Below are positions 8,798-14,605 of a stretch of 19,499 bases of DNA, one piece after another. The notes below the pieces were generated by a model that saw nothing but the letters and a program-made list of their open reading frames with translations, was not told the origin of the DNA and ran no database searches. The translations under genes and the position numbers were made by a program. Every line of letters begins with the position of its first letter. The first letter of the stretch is position 1. Source of the DNA: an uncultured Streptococcus sp. (GTDB lineage Bacteria > Bacillota > Bacilli > Lactobacillales > Streptococcaceae); the NCBI GenBank assembly GCA_905373305.1, contig CAJPSM010000016.1, forward strand, positions 1-19,499. Direction: 5' to 3'.

Positions 8798-9134
8798 TAG
8801 TAAAAAATGATTAAAAATTTGGACAAAACAAGGTTTTAGTAGTATTTTATGTTATTATACGATAGCAAAAGGGATTACAGGAAATAAATGTATAAACTTC
8901 TACTAAAAAGAATATAATTTTTTTTGAAAAAATTATGCTAAATTTCACATTTTAAGAAGAAATGTCCAGATTTTAATTCAGTTCTGACGAGGAATTGAGA
9001 GGAGCTGTGATTGAAAGTTGCTTAGAAAATTATATGAAATCTATCAGAAAAGTTTTTCCTCTAGGCCACTTTAAATGTATATTGTACAAATTATAGAATC
9101 TTTTCCGAGTATTTAGGGAGACAGCCTTGTCTTA
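8798..9134. other. A+T-rich intergenic region without a convincing gene
   Basis: No supported gene is visible here. It contains a perfect inverted repeat, ATAATTTTTT and AAAAAATTAT with a 3-base loop (8914-8936), and a short palindromic TGTA..TACA stretch at 9076-9088. Two tiny reading frames (9 codons at 8888, 29 codons at 9007) lack supporting features. Binding sites for arginine-responsive regulators of the arc operon would be expected here, but I cannot assign one. Confidence 0.5.
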
Positions 9135-9163
9135 TTGACGGTACATATATTTTTTGTTATAGT
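9135..9163 (+). promoter_or_regulatory. Sigma-A promoter facing the fucosidase gene
   Basis: TTGACG (9135-9140), a 17-base spacer and TATAGT (9158-9163) preceded by TGT, which gives an extended -10. The start would be near 9170, about 280 bases before the fucosidase start codon. The -35 TTGAC and a GTCAA at 9162-9166 form an inverted repeat that could be an operator. It probably drives the GH29 gene through a long leader, or a separate small RNA. Confidence 0.65.
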
Positions 9164-9191
9164 CAACGAGGTAACAACTAGGAAGAATGCT

Positions 9192-9212
9192 TTATTCACA
9201 AGTTGTGGATAA
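9192..9212. promoter_or_regulatory. Inverted pair of DnaA boxes (copy 1)
   Basis: TTATTCACA (9192-9200) and, after the spacer AGT, TGTGGATAA (9204-9212). Both match the DnaA box consensus TTATNCACA, one on each strand. Together they make a near-perfect 21-base palindrome. An unrelated dimeric repressor operator is possible. Confidence 0.6.
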
Positions 9213-9280
9213 GTTTGGGGAGAGCAGGAGGTTTACCTAAAATCCTAGAGTGTCCTTGATAATAGTACGGGCAACTAGTA

Positions 9281-9298
9281 ACTGGCTATCTTGCCAGT
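9281..9298 (+). repeat. Stem-loop in the fucosidase leader
   Basis: ACTGGC (9281-9286) pairs with GCCAGT (9293-9298) across a TATCTT loop. Weaker CTAG-containing flanks could extend the pairing. It lies in the stretch between the 9135 promoter and the GH29 gene. No T-run follows, so it is not a standard terminator. Confidence 0.4.
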
Positions 9299-9401
9299 AG
9301 AAATCCTAGTGGAGTGGGGATTTGAGCAGGTCTGCCTGAGGGTGACAGGTTCAAAGTCAAAGAGCTGGATTCTGTAAAAGCTAGTTTTTAGGCATGTTTT
9401 C

Positions 9402-9422
9402 TTATCCACAAGTTGTGGATAA
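9402..9422. promoter_or_regulatory. Inverted pair of DnaA boxes (copy 2)
   Basis: TTATCCACA (9402-9410), spacer AGT, TGTGGATAA (9414-9422): two perfect DnaA consensus boxes in opposite orientation, forming a perfect 21-base palindrome. It is identical to copy 1 at all but one position and starts exactly 210 bases after it. It ends 28 bases before the fucosidase start codon. Confidence 0.65.
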
Positions 9423-9450
9423 CTTTTGGAACAAGAGAAAGAGATATGAG

Positions 9451-11133
9451 ATGATGAGTAACATAAAACCACATGGACCATTACCCAGTCAGGCCCAGCT
9501 AGTCTATCTGGGAGATGAGCTAGCAGCCTTTATCCATTTTGGCCCCAATACCTTTTATGACCAGGAATGGGGGACAGGTCAGGAGGAGCCTGAACGCTTT
9601 AACCCGACCAAATTGGATGCGCGCCAATGGGTTCGAGTGCTTAAAGAAACAGGTTTTAAAAAGGTGATTTTGGTGGTTAAGCACCACGATGGTTTTGTGC
9701 TCTACCCGACAGCTTATACAGACTACTCGGTCAAGGCTAGTCCTTGGCGGGATGGAAAGGGGGACTTGCTCCTTGAGGTTTCCCAAGCTGCAACTGAGTT
9801 TGACCTGGATATGGGAGTTTATTTGTCTCCCTGGGATGCCCATAGTCCCCTCTATCATGTGGATCGAGAAGCGGACTACAATGCCTATTATCTGGCTCAG
9901 CTGAGGGAAATTTTATCAAATCCTGACTATGGGAATGCTGGTAAGTTTGCTGAGGTTTGGATGGATGGTGCCAGAGGGGAAGGGGCCCAGCAGGTCAACT
10001 ATGAGTTTGAGACCTGGTTTGAAACTATTCATGACCTACAAGGGGATTGCTTGATATTCTCAACAGAGGGAACTAGTATTCGCTGGATTGGCAATGAACG
10101 GGGCTATGCAGGGGATCCCTTGTGGCAAAAAGTCAGGCCCGACCAGTTGGGGACAGAGGCTTCATTAGATTATCTGCAGCACGGAGATCCCTCAGGTACG
10201 CTGTTTTCAATCGGTGAGGCAGATGTTTCCCTTCGCCCGGGTTGGTTTTACCATGAGGATCAGGATCCTAAGTCTCTCGAGGAATTGGTCGAAATCTACT
10301 TTCACTCAGTGGGGCGGGGAACGCCTCTCCTGCTCAATATTCCGCCAAAACAAGATGGGCTCTTTGATGAAAGGGATATCCAGCGACTGTATGAATTTAG
10401 AGCCTACCGTGACGCACTCTATAGCGAAGATTTGGCTCTGGGAGCCAAGGTATCTGGCCCTGCTCTATCAGCAGACTTTGCCTGTCATCATTTGACAGAT
10501 GGACTAGAGACCAGTTCTTGGGCAAGTGATGCAGAACTGCCAATTCAGTTAGAGCTTGATTTAGGGGAATCTAAAACTTTTGATGTGATCGAGTTGAGGG
10601 AAGAGTTGAAGCTAGGGCAACGCATCGCTACTTTCCATGTTCAGGTAGAGTTGGATAGTGTCTGGCAGGAGTTTGGGTCAGGCTTTACAGTGGGTTATAA
10701 ACGCCTTTTGCGAGGTTCCGTGGTAGAGGCTCAGAAGGTGCGTGTAATCATCACAGAGGCACAGGATTTGCCTTTGTTAAGCAAGATTTCACTTTATAAA
10801 ATACCTAGCTTGTCAAAAAAAGAAGCCGTTCAGCAACTAGAGTTTTCAGAAAAAAATCTAGCTGTGACCAAGGGAGAAAATGCCTATTTTACAGTTAAGC
10901 GCAGAGAATCTAGTGGTCCTTTGGAAGCTAAGATTTCGATTCAACCAGGGACAGGTGTGCATGGTGTCGCTTATCGGGACGAGATCCAAGTCCTTATGTT
11001 TCAAGTTGGCGAGACTGAAAAAAGATTGACGCTTCCAACCTTGTATTATACAAGGGATAAAACCTTGGATTTCTATCTGAACCTAATGGTGGGTGGTCAT
11101 CTTATTGATCAACTCCAAGTCCAAGTTTCATAA
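9451..11133 (+). CDS. Intracellular GH29 alpha-L-fucosidase
   Basis: This enzyme hydrolyses terminal alpha-linked L-fucose from glycans. There is no signal peptide or LPXTG anchor, so it acts on imported oligosaccharides. Residues about 10-340 are the GH29 barrel. The stretch WMDGARGEG carries the probable nucleophile Asp172, and KHHDGF near residue 90 is a substrate-binding motif of the family. Residues about 345-450 look like an F5/8-type-C (discoidin-like) module (HLTDGLETSSWASD, then IELREELKLGQRI). The rest is a beta-rich C-terminal domain. The frame is open back to 9394, but the extra N-terminal codons are only the DnaA-box palindrome. The ATG at 9451 (or 9454), after a purine-rich stretch, gives about 560 residues and fits recalled pneumococcal homologues that begin TNIKPHGPLPS. 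Confidence 0.92.
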   Translation: MMSNIKPHGPLPSQAQLVYLGDELAAFIHFGPNTFYDQEWGTGQEEPERFNPTKLDARQWVRVLKETGFKKVILVVKHHDGFVLYPTAYTDYSVKASPWRDGKGDLLLEVSQAATEFDLDMGVYLSPWDAHSPLYHVDREADYNAYYLAQLREILSNPDYGNAGKFAEVWMDGARGEGAQQVNYEFETWFETIHDLQGDCLIFSTEGTSIRWIGNERGYAGDPLWQKVRPDQLGTEASLDYLQHGDPSGTLFSIGEADVSLRPGWFYHEDQDPKSLEELVEIYFHSVGRGTPLLLNIPPKQDGLFDERDIQRLYEFRAYRDALYSEDLALGAKVSGPALSADFACHHLTDGLETSSWASDAELPIQLELDLGESKTFDVIELREELKLGQRIATFHVQVELDSVWQEFGSGFTVGYKRLLRGSVVEAQKVRVIITEAQDLPLLSKISLYKIPSLSKKEAVQQLEFSEKNLAVTKGENAYFTVKRRESSGPLEAKISIQPGTGVHGVAYRDEIQVLMFQVGETEKRLTLPTLYYTRDKTLDFYLNLMVGGHLIDQLQVQVS

Positions 11134-11136
11134 AAG

Positions 11137-11167
11137 AAGAACCTTTGCGCGATGCAAAGGTTCTTTT
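11137..11167. terminator. Shared terminator between the convergent GH29 and GH92 genes
   Basis: AAGAACCTTTGC (11137-11148) pairs perfectly over 12 bases with GCAAAGGTTCTT (11154-11165) across a 5-base loop and is followed by TT. An A-rich run on the left lets it serve the minus strand too. It fills the 36-base gap between the two stop codons. Confidence 0.92.
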
Positions 11168-11169
11168 GG

Positions 11170-13257
11170 TTATGAGTGATTTGGTAGCCAGCTGAGGGTG
11201 AAGGTCAGTTGCTCAGCTTTCAATAGGTCTTGGTGTTGAAGGCTAGATACTGGAGTATTGTCCAATCGGCATTCTTTGACAAAGTTGAAATGGCTGTAGT
11301 TTTGCTCGGCATGGATATCTAGCCATTTATTTTCTTTAGCTAGGTAGACACGGAGATGATCAAAGAGGGGGATTCCGAGGTCGTAACTTGGTTTTCCTGG
11401 GCAGGTCGGGTAGAATCCAAGAGCTGACCAGATATACCAGGCGGAGAGGCTGCCATTGTCCTCATCGCCAGGGTAGGCTTGCCAGCTTGGTTTGAAGGCC
11501 TTCTGACGTAGCGTCTTGATGAGAAGGCTAGTGTATTCAGGATAGTTACTGTAACGGAAGAGATAAGGAATGTGGAAGCTAGGTTGGTTGGAAATAGCGA
11601 TTTGCCCAAAAGGAGCGGTAGCCATCTCGCTCATTTCATGAATCTCGTAACCATAGCCAGTTGTCTCAAAGAGAGGAGCATCCTGACAGGTTTTCAAAAG
11701 GTAGCGGCTAAAGGCTTCTTTTCCACCCATAAGTTGTATTAAACCTGGGATGTCGTGGAGGACGCCTAAAGTCGCTTGAATGGCAGAACATTCGGCATAG
11801 TCGCGTCCCCAACTGTAAGGAGAGAAGTCAGGGCGGAAGTTGCCTTGACGATCTCGCGCACGCATATAGCCTGACTTCGTATCAAATAGATGACGGTAAT
11901 TCTGCGATGCGACCTTATAAGTCTGGGCGATGTCATTTTGACCAAGTTTTTCGGAACAGCTGGCGATACAAAAATCACTATAGGCGTAGTCTAGCGTGTG
12001 GCTGACACTTTCGTGGTGGTCGGTAGAGAGGTAGCCTAACTCTTGGTATTGGGTTAGTCCATGGCGACCATTGATGCCAAGAGGGTCGGACTTGGTGGCT
12101 GTCTCCAGCATGGCTTGGAGGAGTTCTTCTTCCAAGTCGGGAGCCATATCCTTGCAGGCGCTATCTGCGATAATGCCGTCTAAAAGAGTGCCAGGCATCA
12201 TGCCACGCTCATCTGGAGCCAGCCATTTTGGCAGGAAACCAGTATCGCGGTAGCTATTGAGGAAACCTTCTAAAAAGCGGTGATAGTGTTCCGATATGAT
12301 AAGGGCAAAGAGGGGGAAGGTGGTGCGGAAGGTATCCCAGAAACCATTGTTGCTGAAGAGGACGCCAGGTTTGACAGTACCAGTAGACAAATCCATGTGG
12401 ATGGCCTGCCCTGACTCGTTCAACTCATAAAATGTCTGTGGGAAGAGGAAGAGTCTGTAGAGGCAGTGGTCAAAGAAGGTTCGGTCAGCCTCCCCGGTCT
12501 CTATAACATCAAAACGATGGAGGAGGTTTTCCCAGTCTGCTTGGGCATTTGCTTTACAGCTATCAAAGTCCGTCTGAGGTAGATTAAGCAGCGCTTGAGA
12601 AGGAGAAATAAAGGAAGTCGCTAGCTGGATTTCCGCATGACCGTCTGCGAGGTCAATTCGCCAGTCTCCGTATTCTTGGTTGACAGCAAGAATCTCCGTA
12701 TTCATTTGTAGGGCAGTGAAGAGTATCAGCGGATTTTTATTGGTCTCTGTTTTGCCTTCTTGTCTGAGGGACAGAGTCCGCTTATCAACCTGCTCAACTG
12801 TTAGGTCATCTGCTGCGTGAAGATAGAGGGAGAGGGCTTTGCCTTGCTTTTGCTTTAAACGAATAGAAGCACCGTAGCAAGTCGGTGTGAGCTGGGTTTC
12901 AATCTGATAGCGCAGAGAAAAGAGTTTCAAATGGTGAGGCTGGAAGCAAGCTTTATCTATATCATAAGAAGACTGGCGGTGAAAGAGACTGTCTCCCCCA
13001 AGCTTGCCTGTGACGGGTGTTAAGAGCAACCAAGAATAATCACCAATCCAAGGACTAGGCTGATGGGTTAAGCGAATCCCCTGAAAGGTGGGTAGATGCG
13101 GATCGAAGAACCAAGCTCCCTCCTGGTCACTGGTCTGGGGCACAAAATAATTCATCCCAAAAGGCACGCCTGTATAAGGCAGGGTATTTCCCCGAGAGAA
13201 GGCATGCTTGCTAGCAGTACCAAAGCGGGTATCGATGGTCTCAAGTAGTGGTTTCAT
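11170..13257 (-). CDS. GH92 exo-alpha-mannosidase
   Basis: This is a calcium-dependent GH92 alpha-mannosidase that removes terminal mannose from N-glycan fragments, working with the GH125 and GH29 enzymes nearby. It has 695 residues, no signal peptide, and is therefore cytoplasmic. The N-terminal beta-sandwich (about 1-240) and the helical barrel domain are both present. The barrel contains the conserved GYGYEIHEMSEM stretch, NQPSFHIPYLF, and GDEDNG at about residue 597, which holds the acidic base residues of the family. The ATG at 13257 has only a weak ribosome site (AAGAGATA). A cre-like element lies between its -10 and the start codon. It is the downstream neighbour, same strand, of the inserted regulator gene, with 67 bases between them. 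Linkage specificity cannot be read from the sequence. Confidence 0.93.
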   Translation of the reverse strand: MKPLLETIDTRFGTASKHAFSRGNTLPYTGVPFGMNYFVPQTSDQEGAWFFDPHLPTFQGIRLTHQPSPWIGDYSWLLLTPVTGKLGGDSLFHRQSSYDIDKACFQPHHLKLFSLRYQIETQLTPTCYGASIRLKQKQGKALSLYLHAADDLTVEQVDKRTLSLRQEGKTETNKNPLILFTALQMNTEILAVNQEYGDWRIDLADGHAEIQLATSFISPSQALLNLPQTDFDSCKANAQADWENLLHRFDVIETGEADRTFFDHCLYRLFLFPQTFYELNESGQAIHMDLSTGTVKPGVLFSNNGFWDTFRTTFPLFALIISEHYHRFLEGFLNSYRDTGFLPKWLAPDERGMMPGTLLDGIIADSACKDMAPDLEEELLQAMLETATKSDPLGINGRHGLTQYQELGYLSTDHHESVSHTLDYAYSDFCIASCSEKLGQNDIAQTYKVASQNYRHLFDTKSGYMRARDRQGNFRPDFSPYSWGRDYAECSAIQATLGVLHDIPGLIQLMGGKEAFSRYLLKTCQDAPLFETTGYGYEIHEMSEMATAPFGQIAISNQPSFHIPYLFRYSNYPEYTSLLIKTLRQKAFKPSWQAYPGDEDNGSLSAWYIWSALGFYPTCPGKPSYDLGIPLFDHLRVYLAKENKWLDIHAEQNYSHFNFVKECRLDNTPVSSLQHQDLLKAEQLTFTLSWLPNHS

Positions 13258-13268
13258 GATTATCTCTT

Positions 13269-13297
13269 TGTAAACGTTTTATATTTTATATAGTATA
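13269..13297 (-). promoter_or_regulatory. GH92 promoter -10 and overlapping cre-like site
   Basis: On the minus strand TATACT (13297-13292), preceded by TGT, is an extended -10; the -35 is weak. Just downstream, 13269-13282 reads ATAAAACGTTTACA on the minus strand, with 12 of 14 matches to the cre consensus and its typical AAACGTTT core. This position implies CcpA repression of the mannosidase. Confidence 0.6.
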
Positions 13298-13324
13298 ACA
13301 TGAAATGAACAAAAAAGCTTCAGA

Positions 13325-13987
13325 TCAATATAAATTCCTTAAAGCTTGATCATCTATGATATGAATGGTACGACGAACTTTTCGAATATAGTGATGTTCT
13401 TCAAAAATCTTAAATTTTCGCGAAATAGTTTCGGGTCTCGTTCCAAGGTAACTAGCAAGTTCCTTTTCTGAAATTGGCAAAGTGAAGGTGAGTTTAGGAT
13501 TGTTACTTTTTCCGGTAAGGTGAATAAGATAGCAAGCAAGGCGTTGTTCTATTTTTTCAAAGGCTAATAAGGTGACTTGTTCTTCCGTCTGAATTGCTTT
13601 TCTGGCATTGAGGCGTAGAAGTTGCCAACTAAAATGTGGAAAGCTCTGGAGAAGGTATTGAAAATCCTTTTTATAAATGACACAGACTTCTGTAGAGACC
13701 AAGGCTTCCCCATAGAGATCCTGATTATTCTCTTCAAAGAGATAGTTTTCTCCTTCGTAATTTCCTTTGCTAACGATACGGATGCATTGCTCGGTTCCAT
13801 CATTAGTCAGACGATAGACCTTAAATTGTCCTCTATTAACAATGATTAAGGTTTCCTCATCAAAGGGTGAGAAAATTAACTCGCCCTTTTTAAATTTCTT
13901 ATGGTGAAACAGACTTTGGATACCCTGAAGTTCATCACGGGAGAGGGAGCTAAAAAGGGGAACGGTATAAAAGCATGGTTGGGACAT
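13325..13987 (-). CDS. Crp/Fnr-family transcription regulator (Flp-like)
   Basis: A 220-residue DNA-binding regulator. Residues about 8-125 are a cyclic-nucleotide-binding-type beta-roll, and 140-220 a winged helix-turn-helix. The recognition helix reads PETISRKF: Glu186, Ser189 and Arg190 form the E..SR signature that lets FNR read TTGAT...ATCAA, and such a box lies 35 bases upstream. There is no N-terminal cysteine cluster for an iron-sulphur centre. Cysteines at 5, 68, 102 and 152 include an N-terminal/central pair like that proposed as a disulphide switch in Lactobacillus FLP. It is divergent from nrdI with a 144-base shared region, and co-directional with GH92 with no visible terminator between. 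The ATG at 13987 has an AGGAG site. The oral-streptococcal Flp of the arc cluster is the closest named type; I do not assign a symbol. Confidence 0.88.
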   Translation of the reverse strand: MSQPCFYTVPLFSSLSRDELQGIQSLFHHKKFKKGELIFSPFDEETLIIVNRGQFKVYRLTNDGTEQCIRIVSKGNYEGENYLFEENNQDLYGEALVSTEVCVIYKKDFQYLLQSFPHFSWQLLRLNARKAIQTEEQVTLLAFEKIEQRLACYLIHLTGKSNNPKLTFTLPISEKELASYLGTRPETISRKFKIFEEHHYIRKVRRTIHIIDDQALRNLY

Positions 13988-14021
13988 AGAAACTCCTAAT
14001 TTTGAAGAAATTTATAGAAAC

Positions 14022-14035
14022 TTGACGAATATCAA
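14022..14035. promoter_or_regulatory. FNR-type operator in the regulator-nrdI intergenic region
   Basis: TTGAC-GAAT-ATCAA matches TTGATnnnnATCAA at 9 of 10 defined positions. Its centre (14028.5) lies about 41.5 bases before the predicted nrdI transcription start, the class II activator position of Crp/Fnr proteins. The recognition helix of the adjacent regulator fits this motif. For the divergent regulator gene the site lies just upstream of a possible -10 (TATAAA on the minus strand, plus-strand 14011-14016), so autorepression is possible. Confidence 0.75.
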
Positions 14036-14057
14036 TTTTTTTATCATTTAGATACAG

Positions 14058-14063
14058 TAAAAT
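14058..14063 (+). promoter_or_regulatory. nrdI -10 element
   Basis: TAAAAT matches the -10 consensus at 5 of 6 positions. No good -35 stands 16-18 bases upstream; the FNR-type box occupies that place, which is the usual design of an activator-dependent promoter. The start would be near 14070. Confidence 0.6.
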
Positions 14064-14068
14064 AAAAA

Positions 14069-14084
14069 ACACAATATATAGAGT
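14069..14084. promoter_or_regulatory. NrdR box 1
   Basis: ACACAATATATAGAGT matches the NrdR box consensus ACACWATATATWGTGT at 15 of 16 positions. It covers the predicted transcription start of the nrd operon, so binding of the ATP-cone repressor NrdR would block the promoter. Confidence 0.85.
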
Positions 14085-14099
14085 GTGTTGTTTTGTAAA

Positions 14100-14115
14100 A
14101 CACAATATATTGTAC
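14100..14115. promoter_or_regulatory. NrdR box 2
   Basis: ACACAATATATTGTAC matches the NrdR consensus at 14 of 16 positions. It begins exactly 31 bases after box 1, about three helical turns, which is the usual spacing of NrdR box pairs. Confidence 0.83.
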
Positions 14116-14131
14116 CAAAAAAGGAGAAGTC

Positions 14132-14605
14132 ATGCAAAGAATTAGATTTTATTATATTAGTTTAAGTGGGAATACGAGTTCCTTTGTCCAGCGGGTCAGT
14201 CAATATATAAAAGCGACGTATCATAGAGAAGTTGAGTCTTTGAATGTAAAAGATTTAAAAGGGAAGGCAATCACAGTAGATGGTCCCTTTGTCAGTTTTT
14301 TACCAACTTATCTAGAGGGAGGAAATGGAATTGATACTGGTTTCCAAGAAATTCTGACGGGAAATCTTCGAAAATTTTTGGAGTATCAAGGAAATTTTCG
14401 TTATTGCCTAGGAATTATTGGGAGTGGTAATCGAAATTTCAATAAGCAATTCTGTCTAACGGCTTTTCAATATGCAGATCAGTTTGGCTTTCCTGTTATA
14501 GATGTTTTTGAATTACGCGGGACAGATGAAGATGTAGAGAGGATCTCCAAACATATTTTAGCTAGTTTTGAGAAAGCGGAGGAAAAAATAGATGTCAGCT
14601 ACTAA
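14132..14605 (+). CDS. nrdI: Flavodoxin-like NrdI, activator of class Ib ribonucleotide reductase
   Basis: NrdI is an FMN flavoprotein that makes the oxidant (superoxide or peroxide) used to assemble the Mn2-tyrosyl radical of NrdF. The 157 residues have the flavodoxin fold. SLSGNT at residues 10-15 is the phosphate-binding loop for FMN. GIIGSGNRNFN near residues 95-104 is the conserved flavin-ring loop, and DVFELRGTDEDV near 124-135 is the C-terminal signature. The ATG at 14132 is preceded by AAGGAG. The last 14 bases overlap nrdE, which implies translational coupling. It is the first gene of a four-gene operon with no nrdH, so the electron donor must come from elsewhere. Confidence 0.93.
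   Translation: MQRIRFYYISLSGNTSSFVQRVSQYIKATYHREVESLNVKDLKGKAITVDGPFVSFLPTYLEGGNGIDTGFQEILTGNLRKFLEYQGNFRYCLGIIGSGNRNFNKQFCLTAFQYADQFGFPVIDVFELRGTDEDVERISKHILASFEKAEEKIDVSY

Noticed and set aside
8888..8917. 9-codon frame MYKLLLKRI after AGGA, as a leader peptide
   Set aside because: No attenuator structure or clear promoter supports it; very short frames like this arise easily by chance.
9007..9096. 29-codon frame starting GTG at 9007
   Set aside because: The GAGAGGAG sequence is only 2 bases from the start, the product has no recognisable feature, and the base composition looks intergenic.
9394..9450. Extended N-terminus of the fucosidase from the ATG at 9394
   Set aside because: The extra codons are the DnaA-box palindrome, have no good ribosome binding site, and do not fit recalled homologues, which start near TNIKPHGP.
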